The notes below the pieces were generated by a model. That model was given only the letters and a program-made list of their open reading frames with translations, ran no database searches and was not told the origin of the DNA. Made by a program: the position numbers and the translations under genes. Shown here piece after piece: positions 31,508 through 43,200 of a DNA stretch of 64,000 nt. Each line of letters begins with the position of its first letter. Within the stretch, counting starts at the first letter, position 1. Source of the stretch: Climacium dendroides (Eukaryota; Streptophyta; Bryopsida; Hypnales; Climaciaceae); NCBI GenBank assembly GCA_950106755.1, contig OX467087.1, positions 22,076,047-22,140,046 on the forward strand. Direction: 5' to 3'.

Positions 31508-32131
31508 CATTGAACTCTTGATTTTTTTCCATGGAAAATGTGGACTAAATTGCCTTTCCTTGGAACATGATTCAAACACATAAAACAATCCAAAAGTGCT
31601 TTGTCTACACGTGCATACAAGGTATTATTTTAAAGGGAATAGAAACCAAAAGACATTCCATACACTTACATTAATTCAAAATACATATTTACTGTGAGAT
31701 TGATGTCTTTGTGGAGGTCATGTGTAGCTCATTTACACCCCACTACACTAATGATGATAAACAATGTTATGTTGTGATTAATGTTACTTGGACTTTTACC
31801 CCGGTCACTCTAAACTTCAATTAGTTGGCACTTAGTGTTGTATTCACTTTTTTGAGCAATAACTTTTTTGAGCATGTAATAGGTTTCTTGGGTTCATACG
31901 TTTTTCTTTGCATTTTGATGAAATAGTTAGGTAACACTAAATGTAAACTTGTAAAAAATTTATACCCAATAGTTGACAAATAGTGTCTATGTTGACATTT
32001 ACTATTGGTAACATTAACCGGATTGTTGACAATTAGTGTTATGCTTCATTAGTGTTGCCAACACTATTTATCATCATTACTGTATTTGGAGTGTTGTTTT
32101 TTGAGAATTTTGACCTTTTCAATGTGCTGCA
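31508..32131. other. AT-rich intergenic, nothing recognised
   Basis: Short spacer with several TTGACA and AGTGTT words but no supported feature. It ends at the target-site duplication of the large Mutator-like element. Confidence 0.45.
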
Positions 32132-32140
32132 GTGGGACCG
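32132..32140 (+). repeat. Target-site duplication, left copy
   Basis: GTGGGACCG, identical to 58,454-58,462 and immediately outside the left terminal inverted repeat. Nine bases is the usual Mutator-type duplication. Confidence 0.92.
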
Positions 32141-32190
32141 GCTGAACACTATTTCTCACCCTCCTTTTTGCGGCTCATTAAGAGCCTGGC
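32141..32190 (+). repeat. MULE left terminal inverted repeat
   Basis: Begins GCTGAACACTATTTCTCACC and ends near CATTAAGAGCCTGGC. Compared with the reversed right end it differs at positions 2, 5, 31, 33 and 41 of 50. Weaker similarity may continue inwards. Confidence 0.92.
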
Positions 32191-32298
32191 CCCTCGTGAC
32201 TTAATCTGGTGTGTACTGGTATGCCTGCGACCCGCCTAACAGGTAGCGGTTCCAGCTGTCCCCTAGGAATTTACCTTGCTGGTAACTCTGATGACAGT

Positions 32299-32412
32299 GT
32301 TTTGAATCACAAGGCCTTGTGCTATCATGGGCATGCCTCATGCGGTACCCATGGCCATGGTGGCATGAGGCATGCCCCATGCATAATAGCACATGGCCTT
32401 GTGATTCAAAAC
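32299..32412. repeat. 114-bp near-perfect hairpin
   Basis: GTTTTGAATCACAAGGCC at the left pairs with GGCCTTGTGATTCAAAAC at the right, and the pairing continues through TGTGCTAT and GGGCATGCCTCATG towards a GGTACCCATGGCCATGG centre. It sits about 160 bp inside the left end. CATGC-rich sequence at 58,150-58,240 near the right end is of similar character but not the same palindrome. Confidence 0.85.
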
Positions 32413-32769
32413 ATTGTTAGTGCTTTGGCCTTATATTTCGCGATAGTGTAGTGTTTTACCTAGGAATCCATCGGCAGTACTAGGGTTTTAGGCGGCTAGG
32501 GTTTCAGTGTTGGGAAAGCTTTGGCCATTTTCATTCTCTTTTGTGGGTTGTTTCTGGTTCGGTTTAGGGTTCGATGTAGAGATGATGCTGAAGGTGGTGG
32601 TTTAGGGTGGTTGCTGCGGAGAGTCTTTTCTAGTTTGGGCATAGAGGCATGAGGGCTAGCGGTTTTAGGGTTTGAAGTAGTGGACGACTAGGAAACAAGT
32701 TTCAAATTGTAGTTTACGGTGAGAATTCAGTTAGGTGCTATGGGCTTCAAATTTAGAGAGTTGTGTATG

Positions 32770-33660
32770 CTCTAGTGCAATATTTTCTCTGTTGCAAATG
32801 TCAACTGATGCTGCAATTTCTGTTTGCTTTTGGCGCCATTAGGGTTGGAGAGGTAGAGAGCACGCTCTATGCTTAAGAAAAATGAAAATTTAGGGCGAAA
32901 TGTGAGAGTAGGGTGCAATTTCTGTTTGATTTGTGCTGCCTTTAGGGTTTGACAAGTGAAAAACACTCTCTATACTTGACAAGAATTGTGTTCCTAGTTG
33001 GAATGTTAGTGTAAGCTGCAATTTCTGCTTCATTGTTCCATCTTTAGGTTTTGACAGGTGGAGAGCATAATTTTTGCTTTAGAAGTATTGGGTTGCTATC
33101 CGAAACATCAGCAGAAGGTGCAGTCCTTCTGTGGTTGTGTCAGCCTATGGTATAAAGAGGTGGATAGTATACTCTGTGATTGAGAACATTACTGTTTCTT
33201 GTCTGAATGTGAGCTCACTATCGAATTTATTGTAGGTCGGAACGCATTCAGACTTTTACAGTAGAATACTGTTAGTGGGTGGAATGTCTAGTTACGCTTG
33301 TCCATTTGATTATGCCGCCTTCAGGGCTTGAGAGCTGGATAGCACACTCTACACTTTCAAAGAGTATTGTTTCTGATCGAAGTATCAACTTGGGGGGGAA
33401 TCCATGAGTAGTTGTCCACAAGTTTGGTGATAGACAGTTGGAGAGCACATTGAATTCTTAAGAAGAATATTGTTTAGGATTGACATGTCAATGGATGGTG
33501 GAATTTGTATTTGCTTATGTTGCAAATGGGATGAAGAGGTAGAGATCATACTCAGTGCTTGAGAAAACTAGGGTTTTGGATCGCAATGTCAGGTTAGGGT
33601 ATACTGTTTGGGTGCATCTGGTGCCTTTAGGGTTAATAAGGTTCATTAGTGCACTGTATG
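32770..33660 (+). repeat. Degenerate ~125-bp tandem repeats upstream of the transposase
   Basis: The sequence of words TGCAATTTCTGTTTG, TTAGGGTT, GAGAGGTAGAGAGCACGCTC, GCTTAAGAA recurs with decay near 32,810, 32,925, 33,030, 33,135, 33,310, 33,440 and 33,540. The block lies between the left end and the transposase start, where promoter and transposase-binding sequences of MULEs are expected. Confidence 0.6.
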
Positions 33661-33806
33661 CAATAATATAATTATTTCATAGAAGATTGTCATTTCAGAC
33701 TACAATGTACATGGTAATCATGCCTTGTGATTACTATAGTTCGGAAAATCAAGTATTAATGTAGGTACTGGTTTTAGTAGTAGTAGGATTCGGTTTTGTA
33801 GTTCAG

Positions 33807-36800
33807 ATGACGCATTCAAAGCTCCAATCCTGTGTCCCTAATTTTGTCAAGTAGACAAGCTCTACCGTTAAATTCGAAGGTACTGCATCTTACATTGCAA
33901 TGTTGAAGGACCAATTCCAAGAGCAGCTTGCCGGCATTGAAGCCATGGTGCAACATCCTCCAGAGGATTTGATTTGTATATCGGACTTGCTCTGGGATTC
34001 GCGTGAAACACAACTTGTCCGCCGACACGAGGGAAATCGCAAAAAAGATGTCGTCGTAGCTCAACAGTGTTTCATCCCCACTAGTAGAGTGGACGACTTC
34101 ATACATGGCATGGAAAATACCAATGGTCACGTGATGTGTAGGTATGTGAAGATCCGCACTAAGCCAGAGAGGGAACTCGACACTTTTAGGGCGACTGCAA
34201 CTGCGTCTAAGGAATCCACTCGGTAAAGATTTCAAGAGATTCATTTCTTGCCCTTCTTGCCTCAGTGTTTCAACTTCAATTCTGTGGCTTATAACTGTAT
34301 TCGCTTTGGGTTTTTGATTTTGTAGTTACCACTGTCAATACGGACTTGAGGACCACAGTGGAAAGATAAAGGCGGCTACCTCGTTATTGCTGCCCAAACA
34401 GAAACCAAAGTTGCTAATTTCGACCAGTACCAGAACTAGACATTTGCGGAAGAAAACAGTTCCTCATGCAGATGCTAGTGTACAATCAGACACAGTGAAG
34501 AAAAAAAGGGGGCGGAAGAAATGTACCCCAGCGGACCCTGTAGTGCCAACAGCGTGTAAACCAAAGCGCATACGGAAGAAGAAACCTGCTGTAGATGGTA
34601 GCCAAAGTGGTAAGAATCCTGAGGCTTCAGAAGGCGGGTCTTCACAGCCTAACTCCAAGAGAAAGCAGCGTGTCGCTGGTGAAACGGCAAGAGACACCTG
34701 TAAACCACGACGTGCCCAGAAGGTAAAGAATGGAGAAGTCTGCGTTTCAGGTGAAGGTGAAGTAATGCCCTCCCTCCATGGCGTTGTTCAGTCAATGCAA
34801 AGGCATGGGGACATTGACTTGAACTCGCCGGTGCCGGCTTTCGAGTCCGGAGGTTGTCTTCCTTGCACCTCTGTTGACATTGTCCAGGAAACTCAAGCAA
34901 AGCCGCTCAGTTGTGTACAACGAGCGAAGTCAGCCTTGTCCACAAGTTCTCACACAGGGAAAACGGAGGTCATAACACTGGCAAAGGCCATTGTGAACCT
35001 TGACCTCAATGTCCTTCCTTCCGGATGCGACCACGAAATTAAAGACGGAGAAGTCCCCTCGGCATTTGGACCAAGTGATCATGGTGTGCTACCTTCTACA
35101 AGTGAGCAGAAGTCTATGGAAGTAGAGATGTCTACATTGCTGCGAAACAATGCCTTCGTCTGTGCAAATGTGGTGAACGCAACCCCTTCCCAAGTTCGAA
35201 ACACTGATGAGATGGGTAGCAGAGACGTAGTGGCCCACATTTCTACATTGACTGGCAATGGTGTCGTATTGAACACTGTTGTAATGGCGGATTGCACCAC
35301 TGACCACATAACTGCGGATGGGACGGCTGGTGGCCAAGGTCCTCCCACTACTCCTGCAAACAATGTCACGAAGAAGAAGCGAGACTCATTAAAGCAATGG
35401 GGAGGGTCGTTAAAGAGGGGATGTCTGGCATCTTTTAGCGTGAAATCTCTTTACCTACTTCCACATGTCACTGAGATTTGTGTCTTTGAGGCAGACCATG
35501 TTAATGAAGCACGGGTCCAATGCCATGGCTTGCAGGATTCTGGGGACCGCAGTGCGTTTTCATGGCATCTCTCTGCAGAAATAAAGGATTTTGTTCTGAA
35601 ACTACTCAGAAATGGACACAACGTGCCACAAATTATGGCCAAGCACATCGCTGTGGTCAAGGACACTCTCAGAGATGGGAAGGAACTGAGCTGTGACATG
35701 TTCCTCCATGAACGTGATGTGCGGAACTTGGCCACGAAAGTAGCCCGAGAGACATACATGCTTCACTGAGATGATGCCAAAAGTGTGTAGTTGTGGGTAC
35801 AAGAGAATCAAGCGAGCGTCTTCTTCTACCAAGAAACAGGTGTACCTGTCTAGGGTATATTGACCCCATCCAACATACCTTTCACTGTAGGTATCCAAAC
35901 GCCTTGGCAACGTGAGATGATGCTGCAGTTTGGGCATGAGGGAGCGGTTTCAATTGATACAACATTTGGAACAAATGAGAAGAAGGTATGTTTATTTAGT
36001 ACAGTGTTTTGCTTGGGTGACTTTGTGCCCTTGTCAGTGCTACTGTTCTTGATCATTGTCAGCGAATTGTAGAGGACAGCATGGTAACTACTTCATTGAT
36101 TGCCTTCTCCAGTTTCCATTGTATACAATGATGGTGTTTGACGAGTGGCACAATGGAATTCCTGTGGCATTCATTTTGACGTCACGCGCTGGGCAAGAAG
36201 ACCTCACTCTCTGGATGAGGGCATTGGACAATAACTTGAAGAGAGAACACCCCAATTGGAAGTTAGCTGCCTTCATTGTGGACTGTGCCCAGGGTGAAAT
36301 CAATAGCTTGCGGTGAGTACCTTGGATTGTATTTGCTTTGGATTTAGGGTTCAGGATATGTTATGTACAGGTGTTTCAGCTTCATAGAGACCTCTTGTGC
36401 TGCTTTAATACTTCGTGACACTCTTGTCCACGCCGTCATGAACTTCCATCAACCATTTTGCGTTCACGCATGCCATGCATAAGGAACTAACTGGATAGTT
36501 CTTTGACGATGCAGGATTGTTTGGCCGGTGACGGCAATCTTCCTCTGTCTTTGGCATGTGCATAGGGCTTGGCAAAAACAAGCGTGCATAAAAATTCAGG
36601 ACGTTGTAGTGCGAGCTGAAATCATGAAGGGTCTTAGTTTTGTTATGTATGATCGAACTTCCCTATCAGGAGATGGGGCCTCTTGTTGGGCAGCTCGGAA
36701 GTTACAGGAACTGGAACGCGCCTACCCTGTTGCAAATGAATTCTGGGACTACGTAAGACAACAATGGCTACCGAAGGTTTACATGTGGGTAGTTGGGAAT

Positions 36801-37715
36801 AGGAATCTACCGTACGCTGGGCAAGACACTAATGCCGCAGTAGAGAACTACCATAGCTACATGAAGTTGGTTTTGAAGGCTGAGAGAAGTTGCCTCACAG
36901 GACGTTGCGTCGATTGGTGCATTCATGTCCTCACAGGGGACGTCCTCACGCACTATTGGTACGTCCGATTGAGGAAACGGTTTGAATTTGTGGACAACCG
37001 GAAGGAGCGAGGGATTGTCATTGCTGCACTCATATGTGCCAGAGACATTCCGGATAGTGACGTGACACTGCCAGAGTGGGATGGTGGGCCAGCCTATGTG
37101 ACGTCCAGGAGCCATCGACATATTCAATATGTTGTGCACAATCCTATAGAGCTCTGGGCCACTTGCAATTGTGTGCACTCCCAGAAAGGGAACATCTGCA
37201 AGCACAAAGTCAAGGTCTTGAGGTTGCTACATCCACAATTGGCGGAGGGTACAGTTGCTAGGTATATCGGGGCATTGAAGGGGACGGCTACGGCAGGTTT
37301 AGGACAGTTACTATCTCCTGCAAGATCTTCAGAAACAACTACCATGTCCAGGGAATGGTCTGTAGTTATGGATTCGCCACTCCGTCCAGCATCACAATGT
37401 CCTACACCACCACTTCCTATAGACCTGCACAATACATTACAGATGCAAGCCAGAGATATGTTGGATTTTGTAGGCTACAATGTTGTTCTTATGGAACACC
37501 TTCATGCAGACTTCAATCGGTCGTGGGGGAAGATGAAACAACTGGCTACCAAAATGGAGGCTGGACATATCCATCCAGCGCAAAGAAATCCAGTGTTTCA
37601 TATTGTGCAAGATGGCTTGGAGATGCGGCTGAGTCGATTGAAGGATATGTTGGAGCGAAGTACAAGGCCACCGGCTTCTCGGAGACTTAGGATGGGTTCT
37701 GATTCACTAGCGTGA
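33807..37715 (+). pseudogene. MULE transposase with SWIM zinc finger, four exons, four stops
   Basis: Predicted transposase of about 1,158 codons in exons 33807-34222, 34326-35985, 36113-36312 and 36515-37715; all splice phases agree. The N-terminal third is basic with AT-hook-like KKKRGRKK and RIRKKK. The MULE DDE region follows: AVSIDTTFGTNEKK (first Asp), FPLYTMMVFDEWHNGIPVAF, AAFIVDCAQGEINSL (second Asp), FLCLWHVHRAWQKQ (C-x2-H motif of MULEs), NAAVENYHSYMK (likely catalytic Glu). Then a SWIM finger, CNCVHSQKGNICKHKVK. The start at 33,807 is tentative. In-frame stops: TAG 33,852, TGA 35,767, TAG 35,788, TAG 35,851, with conserved coding on both sides and no frameshift. Exon 4 (400 codons) is fully open. 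It is the only gene on this strand of the element with a known mobility role and would act in the nucleus on the element ends. Confidence 0.9.
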
Positions 37716-38205
37716 TTGGAGTGTTCTAGACAATACCACAGAACTTGCCTTCATGATAGTAGCCATGTATAGACATTGCTGATATCATGGACTGATGTAG
37801 TCTTCAATTTTGTAGCAAGTTTTTCTTCTATTCTGGACCCTGATACCGTGTCGTGCAGCATTACTGTCTTGTCCTCATGAATTAGTCTTGTTATATATTG
37901 GCACTCTTGTATATGAACATGCAATACGCATCAGTGACAGTATGTAGAATTCTGAACTACCATCACCGCTTGCATTTTGGCGTCTTTTAAAGTCTTTCAT
38001 AGTGCTTTCGATGGCATTGAGAACCTGTTATGTATGAGTAGGGAGAAATTTCAGGATAACTACACATCCACGCAAGCGTTAGAACGTGAAAAACTCTTCG
38101 GCACACATTCTTTTGTTTGTTGCTTACAAGTGGCCTATGAGGAAAAGAAGTCTCGTAGTTGAATTGAAGGGTTCTGTGGATGAGATGGCAAGACACTAGA
38201 ATTGG
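37716..38205. other. Spacer after the transposase gene
   Basis: Probably contains the 3' UTR of the transposase. No other feature recognised. Confidence 0.4.
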
Positions 38206-38806
38206 ATGAATGTGCAATTGCATTGGGGTGACTATGATTATCATGATGTCAAATGCTATAACCCAGCCAAATTCGTAGATTATACCACTGACAATATGTC
38301 GATGTATGCAGCTCTTGCTGGGTTATGCTTTGGTCAGATGGATCCTACAAATTGCATGGTGCGTTTAGCAATTTGTTCCGTGGTACTAGGCGAGCCACTC
38401 TTTGTACAAGCTATGAAGAAGATCATGAAGTACAATCTACCATTGTACGTGTCAACGGGGTGTGTAAGCAAGGGCCAGTGGTGTATTCATCAAAGCCTAT
38501 TGAGCCTCATACATCATCCCTAAATTACGGAGAGCGCGTCAGCAACCACGTTATCTGCTTTGTTAACGACACCAATGAATATTGTGTGACAATACACAAG
38601 ACATTCGAAGGAAAATTGACGGCCACACCTGTCAATGGTACCATTTTCATGCAGAGTCTTGGTTCAAGGGACAATGTTTCGCACTAAAACGTATTCAACT
38701 TGTCTTCTACAAGTTCCCATACTACCACAATACATATGCTATAGAAAGATTGTTAGAACGCTGGATTCCTCTCTTTGAAACATTCAGTTCTTGTGAGGAG
38801 TTATAA
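38206..38806 (+). other. Unrecognised cargo ORFs
   Basis: Two overlapping open stretches in different frames. One reads [40 protein letters not shown]. The other continues [55 protein letters not shown], ending at 38,687. A third frame follows with RIQLVFYKFPYYHNTYAIER. The pattern suggests a broken coding sequence of one origin. I recognise no family. The last part lies in a 508-bp tandem duplication. Confidence 0.35.
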
Positions 38807-39589
38807 TTTGCAAAATTGAATGACCTTCGGGTGTAGGTTGCCTTGTACAGCATTCCAATGTCACGATTGGGTGACTACATCCGAAATGTACTTCTCATTA
38901 TTAGTGTTCTGCCCAAACCATTGGAAATTTCCTAAAGGCTTTTTGCTTTCACCTCTCTCGTAGACCTATGAAACGTATTTCAAAGATGGTGTCAGGTAGT
39001 ATATGTAGGGAGTCAAGGAATATGTTCAACTAACATGACATACATGACTTCTTCATGCACAACGTGGTAGGTACCACTGGTAATGAATATCGTGTGACAA
39101 TACACAAGACATTCGAAGGAAAATTGACGGCCACACTTGTCAATGGTACCACTTTCATGCAGAGTCTCGGTTCAAGGGACAATGTTTTGCACTAATACGT
39201 ATTCAACTTGTCTTCTACAAGTTCCCATACTACCACAGTACATATGCTATAGAAAGATTGTTAGAACGCTGGATTCCTCTCTCTGAAACATTCAGTTCTT
39301 GTGAGGAGTTATAATTTGCAAAATTGAATAACCTTCGGGTGTAGGTTGCCTTGTACAGCATTCCAATGTCACGATTGGGTGACTACATCTGAAATGTACT
39401 TCTCATTATTAGTGTTCTGCCCAAACCATTGGAAATTTCCTAAAGGCTTTTTGCTTTCACCTCTCTCGTAGACCTATGAAACGTATCTCAAAGATGGTGT
39501 CAGGTAGTATATGTAGGGAGTCAAGGAATATGTTCGACTAACATGACATACATGACTTCTTCATGCACAATGTAGTAGGTACCGATGGT
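38574..39589 (+). repeat. 508-bp tandem duplication
   Basis: 38,574-39,081 and 39,082-39,589 are near-identical copies, both starting AATGAATAT(T/C)GTGTGACA and both ending around GGTAGGTACC...GGTA. Only scattered single-base differences are visible, so the duplication is much younger than the ULP gene duplication next to it. Confidence 0.92.
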
Positions 39590-40284
39590 AGCATAAAGGA
39601 GGTCAAATGGAAACATTGCATGTAGGAATTGGTGTTCTACAGTGTTTCAGGGTCTTACCGATCTCCGAGTACATTGTTGTGTCTCAGATCTTTAAAGAAA
39701 TTTCTAAATTCATTCTTCGTGAAAAAATTCAGTAGAGTCTCTCATCTTGCGCAACAATGTGTTCTAGGGTCAGAAATGAATTTCTATTACCTCCATGTCT
39801 CCTTCGGCCAATATTCCAAATAGGACACAATTCCTGCATTATAAACACGTGCAGTGTGCATTGTGCCATATAAGTCAATGTTGTATTGGGTAACCTAATT
39901 GCCTGAATTACGTTGTGCTCCTCCTAGGTCCACATGTGACTACAACTTCCAAAGCATGAGACCATCTGTTCTTCCACAGCAGGATGCATGCTAGTAGTAT
40001 ACTTAATGCAAAACCGCAGCCAATATAGTGAGATCATTTGGAATCAACTGAACAGGTGAAATCACGTTCATCCAAGCCTGGCATTCACTATTGGCTGATC
40101 TAATGGGTGGGATCCTACCGCCTGCATTACATCCTCCAAAATGAAATTCATTCATTTTAGCATCTTGGGCTAAGTTCATGGAATGTCCTCACACTTTCGA
40201 CAAATAGTTCTGGCTAAAATGAGTGCACCAACACTCTACTATGATGTATGACAAACTGTTCAGGTTTTGCAGTCTACTTTGGGT
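39590..40284. other. Spacer between cargo and ULP gene A
   Basis: No gene recognised. The transposase and ULP genes converge on the 37.7-40.3 kb interval, so it would include the 3' ends of both transcription units. Confidence 0.4.
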
Positions 40285-43200
40285 TTAGGGAGTCTCGTGA
40301 CACTGAGGTTCCACTCCTGTACGAAACAGCGCTGCCATAACATTTTGTGGGCTGCTGTTGCCTGAACATTTCTGGCGTTCCCATATTTCTGGAGGAGACT
40401 CAGATAGCCTCATTGCATACATTACTCGGAAAGGGGCGTCGTACTGTTTTGTCTTGGACAATTGGCTAAGCTCGTCCGCCACAGCTGCTATGACGTTCTT
40501 CTGCATCATGACTGGTGCAGCTGATACCAATAGCTCAGCCTAGAACTTGTCATTTGCCTCTAAAATATCTAGAATTCGCCCATGTCCATGGTATATGCGG
40601 ACGTACAACTCCATGAAGCGCAAAACAAAGAGGCCGAACTCATAATTTCCTTTTTGACGAAACGTGCGAACCTCAGTTGCCAAGGATAGTCTTCCTATTG
40701 GAGACTCGTGCAAGAGCTGCCACACCTTCCATACCTGACAAACATATTCCCTTTCCGCTGGAGAGCTGTGGATGCTAGCACTATCAAAGTGGAACACCCC
40801 ATTCTCTTTGAAAATGAAGAGGGACCAGTGCGAAGAACTAATGTATGGAACGAGCACTTCCATGTTCATTGGACATGTCTTGTAAAAACGGGAGGGGACG
40901 AGGTAATCCTGTCCCCATTTCACAAGCGCCTCAGTTGTGTACTTCTCCCATGCTCGCATTAGTGGGCCCTGCATGAATGACGATGCAATGTACACATGGC
41001 AACGAGTCTCTGGTGCCAAGCTCCACCAGAGACGGCGGCTCATGAGTTCCATAATGTTCTGACCCAAATATTGTCTACTCTTTCGCAGGTCTTGAAGTTG
41101 ACAAACAGGGACAGGTAGTGAGTCTACATTTCCCCCATAGAAGTTAATATATCCCGAATCACGGTCGCCTGTGCCCTTCCTGCATTCATTGAACACGTCA
41201 GTCTTCTAGACAGCAGAAGTCAGTGTTTCGAAAACAAACTGTTAGTGTTTCACGACTCGGAACAGGCAGGCTATGAATTTTTTCAGTACCTTGGCAGCGC
41301 TTCCATGAGGGCCTCTATTTGGAATTGCTCATATGTTTTCTGTATTGACGACCTCGGCAAAAAGGTTGAATTACTCTCCTCACTGGGGAGAGGGGGGAAA
41401 GTAATGCTTTTGGGATGGGTAATATCCAAAACACTAGCTGGTTTCTGGGTGAATTCTTTCATCATCTTGGCCTCCATGATGGGAGTGTTGGCTTCCTTCG
41501 TCCCTTCCATGTTCTGAAGCTCTAAGAAGTCCTCCGCAAGGCAACGAGGTGTGCCATGGATTGCATGTAAGCATTCTTCGAAATGTGTGGGATCCTTAGA
41601 AAATAGTGAGACCCCATTCAAGGGTGTGCATGACGTAGGGAGCTGATATATGACCAAGTCTTGTGTTGATATGTCATCAACTTGCAATTCTGCTCGTAGC
41701 TGCGTGATGGTGAAAGCGTCTAACAGACACGTCCCACCAACATCTCCGGTTTTCACAACCTCTACGTTGTCAGTACGTACCGAGCCTGCTGGAATGGTAG
41801 AAGCATCGTACTCTGCCCACATGGCTGACTCATCCTCTTCAATCGCCTTCTGCATGCATTGCACTACATCGATGATCTTTTGGCGAGTGGCCGTCATCTT
41901 CGTTGCCCACTTTGGTGCATTTGAGTTTGCAACCTAGCCCATGTCCAAGTCCTCACGTGCGCGCAGAACCTCGGCCCATAACTTTGCCTGCTGCACCCAA
42001 TTGTCTTTCACAAGTGTCGTCCAGCAATTCAGGAATTCGTGGGGAAAGTCACACACTAGGTCCTGTAATGCACGAATGCGCACATTTTGCACCCACTGCA
42101 TTATGGGGACCATCACTTTATCTTCTCTGCCCTCCTTAATTAATTGAATCTCCTCCATGATGGTATTATGGACGAGGTCAACTTCAAAGGGCTGCAATCC
42201 AGCAAAAAGGAATGGAGCTTGTAATGTATACAATGACAATGCACACATCATCTGCCGTTGCATAAGGCAAATGCTCCTTACGACTGAACTACTAAGTCCC
42301 AAAAAGGGACATGTCAGTTGTTTCCACTTGCCATAGACATTGTTCACTGCCATGCGCAAGACTCGCACTATGTGGGGCGGACTGATTCTGGGAATTCTTT
42401 GCTCCAATAGGATGTAGCGGACACAAGCAGCCTCTTCCACTGTAGTACACACAATGGTCAGCAATCATTGTCATGCTAAATATATAGCACATAATCACAA
42501 ACTGACCCCCACTATAAAAAAACCTTGTTTTATATGACGAATTGACATCAAAAGGAACGGATTTTAGGTGACATCAAAAAAACAAACCTATATTTTTATG
42601 TCAACAACGATGTCCATTGATGTTATATTGGACATCATTGTTGACATAAAAACATGGGTTTGTTTTTTTCAATATCACCTAAAATCCGTTCCTTTTGACA
42701 TCAATAAATTTTGGTTTCTTATAGTGCCCATTGCCAAAGGCCTACTGGCGCGAAACACTGTACTGAAACACTAACTGAAGGTAGTACTTACTATCATGAC
42801 GCCAAGGCAACGACGGTAGTTTTCTGAGGATATCTCTATTCTCCGATACGATCATCCAAATTGGGCACCAGTCCCACAAGCATGCCTCTCATTGAATTTT
42901 TGTTCGGTGTCAAAAGTCCGCAAGGGCAGCCTCTACAATTCGTTGCTCCTGGGCAGACATAAGTGCAGTAGCAACGTGACACTCACTCTCATAGTGGGCT
43001 TGGTCTAGCAAATACTGTAAGTATTGTGCCATCAGTTCCATGTCCGGCGGTAGTTTACCATACTTTAGGCTACTGCAGAGAGATTTGACGGCACGCCCCA
43101 CGGCGGATGCTACACGGGGAAAATCCTCCTCCTACCAAAACAAGAGAACATCACACTGTAAGCATAGACTCTGATGGCGAGGCCTTGGGTCATGCGGTGG

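Noticed and set aside
33816..34244. 142-aa minus-strand ORF
   Set aside because: It overlaps exon 1 of the transposase, which has family-consistent coding on the plus strand and correct splice phases; the minus ORF is its shadow.
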